Assembly (NCBI GenBank): GCA_009829735.1
Contig: CM020619.1
Span: forward strand, 10,282,375-10,346,374
Length of the DNA: 64,000 bases
Direction: 5' to 3'
Origin: Pyropia yezoensis
Lineage: Eukaryota > Rhodophyta > Bangiophyceae > Bangiales > Bangiaceae
Position 1 is the stretch's first letter; each line of letters starts with the position of its first letter. A program made the position numbers and the translations under genes. This document shows positions 51,427 to 61,498 of the stretch, in pieces. The notes under the pieces are model-generated. The model was given only the letters and a program-made list of their open reading frames with translations, was not told the DNA's origin and did not search any database.

Positions 51427-51435
51427 AAGGGGGGG
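51427..51435 (+). other. polypurine tract
   Basis: AAGGGGGGG, three bases before the 3' LTR, in the usual place for plus-strand DNA priming. Confidence 0.75.
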
Positions 51436-51438
51436 ATA

Positions 51439-51801
51439 TGTAGCAATATGGTTGGCCGTATTGTGACCCTAATGTTAGGGGGGCTACTTCTAATCCTTGG
51501 CTTTCAATTTGAGAGTCCGTACTGGTCACGGTATCTATAAGTTACGTATGACCAGAGGGACTTGCATCTTGGGGTGGAGGGTAGTTAGTAGTGTCTCCGA
51601 GGGTTTATAACGAGGGGGCCGGCGGCGAATCCACCGCCGGCCAAGGCAGAACAACAAACCCCTCCCATTTGGGCTCCCATCTTGGTCCCGTGGCTTGTGC
51701 TCCAAGGACAGCAACCTTGGCCTCCCGGTGACGTTGGTGCCGATCCCCCTTGGTGAGTGTTCCCTGAGAGTGGGCGTGCGACGGATACCTATTGTGCTAC
51801 A
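51439..51801 (+). repeat. 3' LTR
   Basis: 363 bp, same ends and length as the 5' LTR, with about 14 substitutions by eye and no indel. Confidence 0.97.
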
Positions 51802-51844
51802 ATGCGGCGCAACCACATAGGAGGGAAAAACAGCCGCGGAGGAC

Positions 51845-51884
<40 letters not shown>

Positions 51885-53294
51885 TTCCGCTTTCACCACC
51901 ACTGCCACCGCCTTAGCCGCCACCTCCACCACTGCCGCCGCTGCCGTCGCCACGGCCGACCGGTACGGCGGCGGACACGGCGAGGCAGACCAGCTACAGG
52001 GATTACCCGGCCGGGTCGGCCGCGGCCAGCGCATCAGCGATCGCCGCCACCTTTGACGCAGACACATTGACACTAACAGCCCAGCCGGGGAGAACTACTG
52101 CGACGGCCGAGACCGCGTCGTCAGCCGCCGCAACCGCCGCCACGTCCCTTCACCGTCACAACCGCACCGCTGCGAACCCCTCCAGCGCCGTCACTGTGCA
52201 GCGGGGGCGTGCGGTGGTGGATGCAATGGCGATGTGGCCAGCGCCGCAGCCGCGCTGGGACGTGCTTACCCAACCCCCCCCGCCGCCTTTCCAACGAGCA
52301 TCGCGGACGAGTTGGACGGCGGAGTAGCCGTCCCAGCCGCCCGTGAAGTAAAGGTAGCGCCTTGGCCGCCAGCACCGCCGCCTGCGTGGCGGCGGCGCAG
52401 ATGTCAGCGACCCGACCGCCGCGACGCCGTCAAGCTCATTGCGCCGCCCCCGCAACCCCCGGGCAGTCGCCACCGCGTCGGCGGGACGCCATCAGGTCCG
52501 CGACACCCGATCAGCAGGCCGCCTCGGCAAGCGGACGGCCTGCCCGCTTGCCCATCCGGTTGCGCGGTGGCTCGCAGCCGGCGGCCGCCGCCTGTCGCTT
52601 CCACCAGCCGAGTTGGCCGCCAGCCGCCCCCTTCATCCGAGGTTGCCGGGAGAGCTGATGGCCCTCGCCACGCAGATCAATGGACAACCCGCCGACAGCG
52701 CCGGCCACAACGGAACCGTCGGGGGAGTGCGGGTCCTCCACAACCCAGACGACGGCGGTGATGGTCAAGCCGTGGTATGTAGACGCTCACTCCCGACCAC
52801 TCGAGCACATACGCCGCTACCTGTGCACCACCACCCCCGATGGTGAGTGCATTGTCTGGTTGGCTGGATTTTGATCGTAGGATTGGCTGTGCGTCACCAT
52901 TGGTTTCCGATTGTAGTTGCCACGTGGTCGTTCTTGTGGTAGACTGCGATGGTGATCGCCGCTGTCGTTGCAGGATGTGCTCGGCAGGCGCTGGGCACGA
53001 GCGGACCCGCGCGCGGCACACCACATCGCCGCTACCCAAGAATGTCTGCCTCCTCTCGCCGTCTCTCTGCAGAGACAGCTGGGCTCCTGCACGTTGGCGC
53101 TGGCGCGCGTTCGCCCTCGCTACCGTTTTCTTGGCCGACTTCGCTCTTCCTCACCTCTCCCGTCAACGTCACCGCGAGGCCCTGCCCGCGCACTCGTCCT
53201 TCCCGCTACCCTCCTCCCCCACCTCTCGCCCCTCACCGCCGTGATGGACCCAGGAGCGGGCCCGTAGGTGGGGCGCCGTCGCCGCCGGGAGCTG
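51802..53294. other. GC-rich stretch without a supported gene
   Basis: Starts with a (GCC)n run (about 51849-51888). Ala/Thr/Arg-rich frames are open on both strands. A fragment near 52764 (plus, start MVKPWYVDAHSRP) ends at a donor-like GGTGAGT (52843) and could be an exon, but I could not connect it convincingly to a downstream frame. It contains the leader of the next gene. Confidence 0.4.
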
Positions 53295-55046
53295 ATGCTC
53301 TTCGACCTTCCCCTGCAGATTCTCGAAACGATTGCGCTGCGGGTAGCAGCCAGCCAATTGCACGTCGTGCCGTTGCTGCCGTCGGCGCCGGCAGGCGACG
53401 TGTGCCATGCGTTTCTCGGCGACTACCCCGTGGCTGCCCCCCCCGACGAGCTATCCGCCGAGCGCTCCTTGTGGCTGTTTGGCTCCCGTAGTAACAACAG
53501 CCACAAGGTGGTACCCTCCCGTCTGCGGCAGGTAGCACTCACGAGCCGCTCCCCGTCTAGCGTGCTGAACCTCCACGCGGTGAAGCGCCTTCAGTCCCTG
53601 CGTGCCACGTGCCGTCGTCTCGGCAGGGCGGCGTCGCAGGCGGTCACGGGCGTGGATGTTGGCTACTTGGTAGACTCTGTGGCAACGGTGGTCGCACTGG
53701 GGCGAATGCCCGGCGTGCGCACCGTCCTGGCCTCCGACCCCTGGGAATGTGAGCACAACGACTGCCCCCCTGTCGTGAAGCGTGACGACACGGGCGTGCC
53801 GCTGTGTGACGACGGGGCAGCCCATGAGGATACCATTCTTCTTCATGAGGCGCTCGGTCGGTGTCGTCTGGATGCGTTTGCCTATCGCGGGGCGTATCTC
53901 CCACGCGCGTTGGTGCCCTCGTTGGCCGCTGAGGGTGTGCTCCCTTTGCGGCGGCTATCACTGCAGTGCTATGATGCGCATCACCTCGGACTTGACGATA
54001 TCCTACGGGTCCACGCGAGGACCCTGGAGGAGCTGTCCTTGCTCCTGTGCTTGGACGAGACCTTTTTTTCAAGGCTCCTCGCCTGCGGTAGCAGAGGCGA
54101 CGGGACCATGCTGGTGCAGTTTCCGGCTCTTCGCGCCTTATGCTTGCCACGTCGGCACCCGCTGGATGTTGCAAAGCTTGTGGCGGCTTCCCCGTCTCTT
54201 TCGGCCGTCCGCTTTATGTGTGACATTCCCGCGGTGAATGGCCCGTCCGCGTGCGGCTGGGCTGTGCCGCTTTGCTCGATTGGCGTCCCTGACGTGTTTC
54301 CTGCGTTGAGGACGGCGCTTGCCCCAGCGGTCGGCAAGGGGCTTCTGACGTCTGTGGCGCTGGACACGCACTGTGAGGATGGAATCACGAGCTTGTTTGA
54401 AGAGTTGGCCGGCCTCGGAGGCCTCCAGGAGACACTCCGTTCTGTGTCTATGACTTGTAACTACGATGGAGATTGGGCCCTTTGCCCCGACATCTCGTTG
54501 CACTTTCCTTCCTTGCGTTCCCTTTCCCTTCGCTTTTGTCTTGATTGTGACTTGCCTGTTTTTCTGGAGCAGCTGGGCCAGTCATTGCGTGCATCCAGCC
54601 GCTTCCCCCTGCTGTCAGATCTGCACGTTGACGCGAAAGGAGGTTCTCTCGCTCCTGCAGGTCGCACTTTGCGGCAGCACGTGGCCTCGGCCGCCTCGCA
54701 CATGCTGGTCATTGACCTCCCGGCACTGAAGCGGCTGCACGTGGGGCTGCGGGTCGAGGGCGTCGCCGTTGTGCTGAGGTCCCTGTCGTCCGCGACTCTG
54801 GAGGTGCTGTCCCTCAGTACTTCTCCATTATACATGCCGCCGGTGCTGCCCACCTCGGCTCTGGCGTGCCTTCCGTCACGCTGTCACGCCCTGCGCGCTA
54901 TGCGGTTGCAGGATATGCGTCTGGACCGGTCCTTCCCGGGCACGCTGGCGCTATGGGGACTGCACAGAAACTACGTTGAGTGCCACCTCGTCTCACCCTT
55001 CCATTCGACTGACGAAGCTGCGGTGACGTCTACCCAGTTTTTGTAA
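53295..55046 (+). CDS. F-box-like / leucine-rich repeat protein
   Basis: 583 aa from the ATG at 53295 (MLFDLPLQILETIALRVA). The N-terminus resembles an F-box (LPLQILETIALRV ... LRATCRRLGRAAS), interrupted by an insertion of about 70 residues. Irregular leucine-rich repeats follow, with the LxxLxL pattern repeated (LPLRRLSLQCYD, TLEELSLLLC, FPALRALCLPRR, SLSAVRFMCD, FPSLRSLSLRFC, LPALKRLHVGLRV, TLEVLSLST). F-box/LRR proteins are SCF ubiquitin-ligase adaptors that bind targets through the LRR; that role is inferred from layout. No signal peptide or membrane helix. Single exon; third-position GC is lower than in the housekeeping genes upstream. A GTG-initiated extension to 53268 is open but needless. 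Confidence 0.65.
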   Translation: MLFDLPLQILETIALRVAASQLHVVPLLPSAPAGDVCHAFLGDYPVAAPPDELSAERSLWLFGSRSNNSHKVVPSRLRQVALTSRSPSSVLNLHAVKRLQSLRATCRRLGRAASQAVTGVDVGYLVDSVATVVALGRMPGVRTVLASDPWECEHNDCPPVVKRDDTGVPLCDDGAAHEDTILLHEALGRCRLDAFAYRGAYLPRALVPSLAAEGVLPLRRLSLQCYDAHHLGLDDILRVHARTLEELSLLLCLDETFFSRLLACGSRGDGTMLVQFPALRALCLPRRHPLDVAKLVAASPSLSAVRFMCDIPAVNGPSACGWAVPLCSIGVPDVFPALRTALAPAVGKGLLTSVALDTHCEDGITSLFEELAGLGGLQETLRSVSMTCNYDGDWALCPDISLHFPSLRSLSLRFCLDCDLPVFLEQLGQSLRASSRFPLLSDLHVDAKGGSLAPAGRTLRQHVASAASHMLVIDLPALKRLHVGLRVEGVAVVLRSLSSATLEVLSLSTSPLYMPPVLPTSALACLPSRCHALRAMRLQDMRLDRSFPGTLALWGLHRNYVECHLVSPFHSTDEAAVTSTQFL

Positions 55047-56790
55047 CTATGTGAGTGAGCGCATATATGAGTGGACTGTTCCCAGTTGCGTTGCTCCTGC
55101 TCTGGTTGGGCGCGCCACGTCCGCGTCGCGACCGACCGGCGAGCCGTGCGGGTGGGTGCGCCCTTTAGCGCCCACGCTCTCCCCGGCGGTGGCGGCTCTC
55201 TGAGGCGTTGGGCGCGTCAGCCGGGCCAGCGGAGTGCGTGGGGGGGCGCCCGCCCGTCGAGCCGTCGCGGGCAAGCGCGTCCGTCAGAGGGCTCCCCGCC
55301 GTCGCCCCCGCCGCTGGAGGGGGAGGGTGGCTGACGAAGGGGCAGGCGGCTGTACCCACCACCTCACCCCCCCCCCCTCCCGATCATGCCCCTTCCCCCC
55401 CTCGCCGGACAGCTCGCGGATGGCCGTGCAGCGAGCGCGCGTCACGGGTGCCACCCGGACAGCAGGTCACACGGCGAGCGCCCTCGCCCCCGTCCACCCC
55501 TTCGGCGCCACCACCTGCCGCGGGTGCCACTCCAGCACGTGCAGCGCCCCCCCCCCGTGATGAATGGAGCGAGTGATGCCAACGGCGGGGTGGGGGGAGG
55601 GGGGGGGGGTTGGCGTAGACCCCGATCAGCCCCAAGCCACAGGGTTTCTTCACCCCCCACCTCCCCGCCGCCCCCCCAGCGGGGGTGCCGCGGCCGCCCG
55701 TCCTTCTCCTCCCTTGCCTCGTGCCCCCCGCCACTCGCCGTCGAGCCGTACACAACTGTACCGCCGGCAGCGCTACCGCCCGCGCCGCGCGTGCGCGCCT
55801 GACGCGGTACACTCGGTGGCAGCCGTGTACGGGGGCGCAGCGGATCCACGGGCTGGGAGATTGGCGGGGGGAGGGAGGGGGGCCCCCCCGGTGGGGCTCT
55901 GGGATAGTGTGGCAGGCAGCTGTCGCTGCCCACGCGCCGTCGACCGCTCCTCCGCCCGACTGGCGCGGCCAGGCGCACCCAATCCGGCGCTGCTGGCGGG
56001 GGGGGTCCTTGCCAACGTGACGGAAGCGCGCGCGCGGACTCTCGAGACTGGAGGAGGCCACAACGCCAACCCCCCTCCCCCAGCTCTGGAACCAAGCAGC
56101 TGCGCCCTCCGTCTGCCGACCGCTCCACGGCGGCGGCGGTGACCTCCGCCTCTCCCCCCCGACCCTGCCCTCCCCTCACCCCCCCACCGGATGGGACGCG
56201 GAAGCCACACTCGCGACCTGCCATCGCGCGGGCGCCGCGCGGCCGCGCCGACCGGCGCTGCCAGTCGTCGCGGCGGCACCCTCCCCGCCCGCCCCCCCGC
56301 CCGCACAGCCACGCTCTGCCCGGCCACCAACCCCCCCTCGCCCTGCCACCCCCTCGCCCTGCCACTGACAATCCCCCATCCCCCCCTTCCATCCCTACCA
56401 CTCCCGCCCTGCCCGTTCCCGCTTCTGCCCACCGCTGCTGCCGCTGGTGCCGCGGCTCGGGAGGGGTGGAGGGGCCCCCCCAGGGGGGTGCCACCTCCAC
56501 TGCCGCGTCGTGCGCCAACGCGGGCGCGCGTAGGCATTGATTTCCTACTCGTGCAGCGATCGCTGCGTCGCCACGCCACCGCCCGCCGCTTTTGGTCGCC
56601 GCGCGCCCTGTGACGCGCGCTGTGGAGGGTGGCTGTGGTGTGCCCACGGCCTCGCCGCCCCTCTACTTGTCCACGACGCTTTTCCGGCGCTTGCTGACTC
56701 CGCCCCCCACCCCCCCCCTCCCTCGCCCTCACAAACTCGCTCCCCCCCTCCCCTGTTCGCCCCTCTTTTGCGTTTCTTTTTGCCTCCACC
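55047..56790. other. intergenic low-complexity region
   Basis: GC-rich with C and G runs (for example 55368-55380 and 55598-55609). Overlapping Pro/Arg-rich frames occur on both strands; none has a domain. The last ~100 bases before 56791 are pyrimidine-rich and fit a 5' leader. Confidence 0.45.
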
Positions 56791-58131
56791 ATGTGCTCGC
56801 ACCTCCCCCCCCGCCGCCGCTGGGCCCCCCGCACCCGTGAGGTGGTGGTGGCGGCTCTCACCGCCGCCGCGGTGGCGGCCGCCGCCTCCACCGCTACCGC
56901 CGCCCCCCCCGCCATCCTCACGCAGCCGAAGGCCAATGTGACTGCCTCTGTCGGTGACCGCGTGACGCTGACGGTGGTGGTGGCGCCGCCCACGACGGCG
57001 GTCATCACGTGGCAGCGCAGCCGGACGCCGGGGCCTTCTCCCTACTGGGTCAACGTGCCCGGCGGGACGGGTTCGTCGCTGACCGCGTCGGTCGCGTGCC
57101 CCATTTACGGGGCCGTCGAGCAGTACCGCGCGGTGGTGTGCAACTTGGACGGGTGCCGCACGTCAGAGGCGAGCCGCTGGGGCCAGGTCACCCTGCGGGC
57201 GCCCACCTGGGTCGCCACCCCCGCCCCGCGCGCCGCCGAGGGTGCCAACCTCACCTGGGTGGCTCGCGCGCCGTTTGCGTCGCTCATCATTGTGGGCCTC
57301 CGGCGGACCGACGCGGAAGGGGTGGGCCAGCGCGTGAGCGGGCTCGCCCTCAAGCTCCCGCGTGTCAAGGACGAGTCGGGCGTGGTGCTGCGGGGGGCAC
57401 CCCGCGGCGCCCAGTACTGGGGCGTCGCCTCTGCCATCTGTGGGGGGAACCACGGCCTTCGTTCCGACACCACGTTCTCGGCAGTCACAATTGTGAGCGC
57501 AAAGAGCGACCCGTCTACGCCGTCACCGCCGGTGGTGTCGCCGGGTACCGACCCGCTGACGCGCATGTGCCCCGCGTCGGTGCGCGCCGTCGCGGAGGAC
57601 TATGACGGGTACGTGCTCAACAACGGGGCCAAGTTCTCCACCCCCACCTGTGTCGCGTGCCGCAACGCGTGCCGCCGCGCCCCCGGCTGTGACACGTGGG
57701 TGTACGGCGCCGCCGCGGCCGACGCGGCGCGGCACCGGCAGTGCTGGCTGAAAAAGGCCTTTCCCGGCACGACCGGCCCGACAGTCAAGAGGCCATCGAC
57801 AGAGGCGGAGCGTGACCGCCCGTCGCCGTGGGTGGCGGGCACCCTTCCGAGCCCGTGGCGCTGCCCAGGCAAGTTTACCGCCGACTATGACGGGCGGTTG
57901 CTGGTGCGTGGCGACGCCAACCTCCAGCCGACGTGCGTGGCGTGCCGCAATGCGTGCCGCGCGGCGGCCGGCTGCAACGTGTGGGTGTGGGGCTTTAGGG
58001 GGATTGGGAGTACGCGGCACCGGCAGTGCTGGCTCAAGCGGTGGGAGGGGGGGGGGCGCCCGGCGCTCAAGGCGGGCAGCTGGAGCCCCGATAGCGACTG
58101 GTTGGGGGGCGTCCTTGACGACCGATTGTGA
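56791..58131 (+). CDS. secreted Ig-like / double PAN-apple domain protein
   Basis: 446 aa, start in good context (ccaccATG). An Arg-rich n-region and an Ala/Val hydrophobic core (about 18-42) form a signal peptide. Residues about 45-135 look like an Ig-type domain (ILTQPKANVTASVGDRVTLTV, ITWQRS, YRAVVCN...). About 140-240 may be a second beta domain. Two PAN/apple-like modules follow (about 260-330 and 358-425), both with CP...YDG, PTCVACRNACR, GC[DN]xWV[YW]G and RHRQCWLK, so they arose by duplication. PAN domains bind protein or carbohydrate ligands in extracellular matrix; in bangiophyte algae such proteins are plausible cell-wall or surface lectins. No C-terminal anchor is seen. Specific ligand unknown. 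Confidence 0.8.
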   Translation: MCSHLPPRRRWAPRTREVVVAALTAAAVAAAASTATAAPPAILTQPKANVTASVGDRVTLTVVVAPPTTAVITWQRSRTPGPSPYWVNVPGGTGSSLTASVACPIYGAVEQYRAVVCNLDGCRTSEASRWGQVTLRAPTWVATPAPRAAEGANLTWVARAPFASLIIVGLRRTDAEGVGQRVSGLALKLPRVKDESGVVLRGAPRGAQYWGVASAICGGNHGLRSDTTFSAVTIVSAKSDPSTPSPPVVSPGTDPLTRMCPASVRAVAEDYDGYVLNNGAKFSTPTCVACRNACRRAPGCDTWVYGAAAADAARHRQCWLKKAFPGTTGPTVKRPSTEAERDRPSPWVAGTLPSPWRCPGKFTADYDGRLLVRGDANLQPTCVACRNACRAAAGCNVWVWGFRGIGSTRHRQCWLKRWEGGGRPALKAGSWSPDSDWLGGVLDDRL

Positions 58132-58947
58132 TAGCGGGGGGGAGGGATGGTCACGTGGTGAGTCGTGGTGGCTTCCTGTGGTACGGAGGGAGGTCGCCAC
58201 GTCGGGGGGTTGAATCGCGGTAACTGGACAGCATAGTTGACTGGCCGCCGGCCGCGGCGGCGTAGATAAGAAAGATGGGGCGCCACGGGGAGACGGAACA
58301 AGCGCGGTGGGTGCCCCCTACTTCCTAAGCGTTTCGTAAACAAACCAGTGGGGGCTATCGCCACTGTTGATGGGCCCCCGCTCCAGACGTCAGCAGGGCA
58401 CGGACACGGCAGAGGGGGGGTTGCGACGTAGGGGCTCGCGCTGGTTGCGCCGCCTCGCCGACACGGCGAATGTGGGCACTCGTCGGGTTGGTGGGTGGAG
58501 CCGCTGGACGTCCCCGCCAGAAGGCCCGCACGCCTCCGAGACCGCCGCGGGTACGGCAGTAGCGACGGTGGCGGCGGCGGCGGTCGCGGCGGGTTTCGGT
58601 GGCGGCGGCAGCGGCAGCGGCAGCGCAAGTGGTCGCCTCGGTGGCTACCCTTGCCCCGATGTCACTGAGCGCCACCATCCCCCCCCGCCACTCCCCCCAT
58701 GCCCTCCTTTCTCGGAGCCCGCGAGCAGCGACGATTTATCACCCGTTCTCTAGACAGGGGAGGGCAGGGGGGAAGAATGACACCCCCGGGTGGTGGGCGA
58801 CGACACAGCAGTCACCTCCTTGCCCCCCCCCTTCCCCCCCCCACCGACCACAAGGTTGCCATCCCTACCGACCCTCTCCTTGTTCTACCCTCGCCCTCCC
58901 CCACCGCCCCCACACCCCCTCCCCTACCCATCCTGCCAGAGGCCGCC
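58132..58947. other. convergent intergenic region
   Basis: Lies between the PAN protein (plus) and AHA1 (minus). It contains GGC-type repeats at 58560-58625. No gene is supported. Confidence 0.5.
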
Positions 58948-59964
58948 TCACAAAAAGCTTGCGTCGCCCCACCCAAAGACGACCTTAACCCGCCGGAAGA
59001 CTTCCCCCCGCCACCACGCCTCGACGGCCCCCCGCTGGCCCGGCGGGATGGCAGTGTGGGCCACAGAGAGGCGGACCTTGCCGTCCTCGTCTGCAATCGA
59101 CAGAGCCACCCGGCTGTCAGGGGTGTCCGCCGGCCACGCCGCGAGCCGCCAGGTCAGGACCAGGGAGGTGGGCGGTGTGGCCTCGACAACCGTCCCGCTC
59201 GACTCAAACGGCCCCGCCGCGATGGACCAGTCAGACCCAACGCCGCCGCCCACCACCGCCGGTCGCTGGCTGTAGGCGCGCACTCGCCCCGGGTCGGTAA
59301 ACGCCCCATACACGTCGGCGCGGCGGGCGGCGAGAAGCACACTCGCCGTCACCGAGTCGGGGGGGGGTGCGTCCAAGTCGACCGCGGCAGAGTCATCGAA
59401 CGTGGGCGGCGGGGGGAGGGCGGCGAGCGTTGCCGCCGCCGACGTGGCGGGCGCCACCGCGGGGGTGCCCGCAGCGCCCGCCACGTCGGCGCCCGCGCCA
59501 AGGGCGGCAATAAAGTCGCCGCAGACGGCGCGCACAGCGGGGGTGCCAGCAGACCGTGCTGCGTCCCGCTCGGCCACCACCGCCGCCGATGTCGAGTCCA
59601 GCGTAAACGACACATGCGGGTCGTCGTCAAATAGCTCAAAGGTGTAGGTGCCCGAGGTGCGGGCTGGCGCGTCAGCGTGGGCGGTGCGCCACTTGCCGCT
59701 GACCTTAAGGTCGTACACTGACTTGAGGGTGCCCTTGCGGTTGTACAAGTGCGCGTCGCCCTCCACTTTGTCCACCGTCAAGGTGGAGTCGCCGCCACCC
59801 CCAGCGTCGGCGCCAGGGAAGGAGACGGCCGACAAACGAGAGGTGAGGTAGGCCTTGGCCCATGAAGACACGTCCCGCTCGGACCAGTGCCACGCATTGA
59901 CGTTCTTGCCGTCCGGCCGGTCCGCCACAACCCAACGGGGATCCCCTTCGCCCACCTTGGCCAT
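58948..59964 (-). CDS. AHA1: activator of Hsp90 ATPase (AHA1)
   Basis: Cytosolic co-chaperone that stimulates the ATPase cycle of Hsp90. The protein has 338 aa, close to the usual length. The N-terminal domain has the hallmark NVNAWHWSERD with the following KAYLTSRL, then VEGDAHLYNRKGTLKSVYDL. After an Ala/Pro linker comes the C-terminal AHSA1 fold (START-like): ASVLLAARRADVYGAFTDPGRVRAYS, GSDWSIAAGPFESSGTVVEATPPTSLVLTWRLAAWP, SRVALSIADEDGKVRLSV and a final EVFRRVKVVFGWG. Single exon; the start ATG is the only Met near the conserved block. Confidence 0.95.
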   Translation of the reverse strand: MAKVGEGDPRWVVADRPDGKNVNAWHWSERDVSSWAKAYLTSRLSAVSFPGADAGGGGDSTLTVDKVEGDAHLYNRKGTLKSVYDLKVSGKWRTAHADAPARTSGTYTFELFDDDPHVSFTLDSTSAAVVAERDAARSAGTPAVRAVCGDFIAALGAGADVAGAAGTPAVAPATSAAATLAALPPPPTFDDSAAVDLDAPPPDSVTASVLLAARRADVYGAFTDPGRVRAYSQRPAVVGGGVGSDWSIAAGPFESSGTVVEATPPTSLVLTWRLAAWPADTPDSRVALSIADEDGKVRLSVAHTAIPPGQRGAVEAWWRGEVFRRVKVVFGWGDASFL

Positions 59965-60364
59965 GGCAGCGAGGCTGACGGGAAAAGGAAGAGCACGAGA
60001 GAGCGGAACGGGGAGCAGAGGAGCACTCTCCGCCAGGCAGCGCTCACGCCCAGCACAGGCGCAGCAACGGACGCCAGACAGCCGACGAGCTGAACCCCCG
60101 GCGCAGCAGACGCGGTCAGCACAAAAGCGCGGTGACTAGTAGACGACGTGGCGGCCACTGGGACTGCTGCCACGTGGCAGTCAGTCCCAATAGGACTGCC
60201 GGGAGAGGCATTTTCCAGAAGCTTCGCATGGAAAGAAGGGGCCCCCCTGGTAATGACCACTAGCTCATCCACCGCGTGAAGTGTATTTAATCTCTCTACA
60301 TTCCATTGTCACAGGCTGGTTCCTCTGGGCCACCGCATCGAGATTTAGAACGACCAAGGCAGCT

Positions 60365-60640
60365 CAGGCCCCCACTGCGCCAGAAAGCAGACAGCCACGT
60401 CCGGCGCGACTGCATGGAAGGCCCCACGACAACCACGACATGTGGGCGCAGGCAATCCCAGACTGGATGCTCGTAGCATTGCTCCCGCCCGGTATACAGT
60501 CTGTATCAGGCCCCCACTGCGCCAGAAAGCAGACAGCCACGTCTGGCGCGACTGCATGGAAGGCCCCACGACAACCACGACATGTGGGCGCAGGCAATCC
60601 CAGACTGGATGCTCGTAGCATTGCTCCCGCCCGGTATATG
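60365..60640 (+). repeat. 142-bp tandem duplication
   Basis: Copy 1 is 60365-60506 and copy 2 begins at 60507; both read CAGGCCCCCACTGCGCCAG onward and match for about 134 bases with one difference seen (CGTCCGGCG versus CGTCTGGCG). The copies diverge after GCCCGGTATA. Near-identity indicates a recent event. Confidence 0.95.
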
Positions 60641-60759
60641 TACAGAACTGGATGACCTCTCTGGCTGGCCCCTTGACGACCATTCAATTAGGGCTTCTTG
60701 GCGCGATGCGAAGTATCAGAATGTATGCGAGTCTATTGAAAGTACGATCCCGCCCTAGT

Positions 60760-60784
60760 GCACGCCCCGACATCTCGGGCGTGC
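60760..60784. repeat. inverted repeat able to form a hairpin
   Basis: GCACGCCCCGA, loop CATC, TCGGGCGTGC: about 10 pairs with one bulged C. Several CACGCC/GGCGTG words lie around it (60785-60860). Confidence 0.6.
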
Positions 60785-61144
60785 AGGCGTGACACGCCCT
60801 AAAACACGCCTCATCCCGCCCGGGGCGTGCAGCTTAGTGCAGGCCCTGGGCGTGCCGCACAAGCCTACCTGCAGCTGCCCCTCTGCAGCCGGCCGCAGCC
60901 TGCGCGTTCCAAGGACGGCCCTCAAGACTAATCGGAACCTGCCGCGGCAGTCCTGCTCGTAGTCGCCGCCTGCGCCCCCCATCTGCCCCACTTCCCTACC
61001 GGTACATGTACGCATCTACCGTCATTCCCTTCTGACCGCGGGCGTCACGGTCGGCGGAACCCGTTGCTGCTGGAATTTCACCACCTGCGTCTGTCTCCCC
61101 TTTCCCTTCTTGCCCCCCCCCCTTTTTTTCCTTTCCCCTTTAGG

Positions 61145-61498
61145 ATGGAGGAAGATGCCCCTCCATCCCCCTCTGGAGGAAGAGGCGCGGCCATCACCAT
61201 CTCTGCACCAGCCAAGAGGTACGGCTGGGGCAGTTTCACCCTGAAGTCCTGGTACAGCACCAATGCCGTCTGCTCGGTGTATTGCATCAACGCGGTATGC
61301 TCGGCACTTGGCATTAATGCCATTCTTTCGGCTGCGGTCTTTAACGCCCTGTTCTCTTTCGCATCGGTCAACTCGGTGGCGTCCGCGCTCAGCATCAATA
61401 GTGTGGGGAGCTTCCTTAGTTCGAACTGTGTGTTTTGCCTTGGCTGTGCTGGGGCCTCTTTTTGTGTGGGCACCGCTTTCGGGGGGTCAGGCAAGTGA
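61145..61498 (+). CDS. small hydrophobic Asn/Ser repeat protein
   Basis: 117 aa from the ATG at 61145. A hydrophilic start (MEEDAPPSPSGGRG) leads into at least seven imperfect repeats of about 6-8 residues with Asn, Ala/Val and Ser at fixed spacing: TNAVCSV, INAVCSAL, INAILSAA, FNALFSF, VNSVASAL, INSVGSFL, SNCVFCL. It ends in a Cys/Gly tail. Such (I/V)N[SA]V-x-S repeats suggest a solenoid or membrane-inserted stack; I recall similar repeats in scattered microbial proteins, function unknown. Caution: the minus strand is also open here (61569-61078) with a non-trivial composition, so strand choice rests on the regular repeat. Confidence 0.5.
   Translation: MEEDAPPSPSGGRGAAITISAPAKRYGWGSFTLKSWYSTNAVCSVYCINAVCSALGINAILSAAVFNALFSFASVNSVASALSINSVGSFLSSNCVFCLGCAGASFCVGTAFGGSGK

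Larger units (their letters stand above)
50852..51438. promoter_or_regulatory. antisense-gene promoter region and 3' end of the element's internal part
   Basis: Holds the TATA box of the antisense gene and, near the LTR, the polypurine tract. Repeats of GGGG/CCCC blocks around 51060-51310 are seen. No separate gene is supported. Confidence 0.5.
41058..51801 (+). mobile_element. Ty3/gypsy chromovirus LTR retrotransposon, 10.7 kb
   Basis: Two 363-bp direct LTRs (41058-41420 and 51439-51801), both starting TGTAGCA and ending TGCTACA, flank gag, protease, RT, RNase H, integrase and a C-terminal chromodomain in that order, which places it among the chromoviruses (Metaviridae). The LTRs differ at about 14 positions by my count (about 96% identical), so the insertion is not very recent. 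A primer binding site and a polypurine tract are visible. The flanking pentamers (GCGTG left, ATGCG right) do not match, so no target-site duplication is seen. Pol carries an in-frame TGA. The 3.4 kb between pol and the 3' LTR carry an additional large gene on the opposite strand. Confidence 0.96.
59965..61144. other. intergenic region with tandem duplication and hairpin
   Basis: 59965-60300 is the upstream region of AHA1 (TGTATTTA at 60282-60289). The 142-bp duplication (60365-60640) and a strong inverted repeat (60760-60784) follow. 61100-61144 is a pyrimidine tract ending TTTAG just before the next ATG, resembling a splice acceptor or a leader. No further gene is seen. Confidence 0.5.

Noticed and set aside
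52764-52842. Possible first exon MVKPWYVDAHSRP...
   Set aside because: A donor-like site follows, but no acceptor gives a downstream frame of convincing composition.
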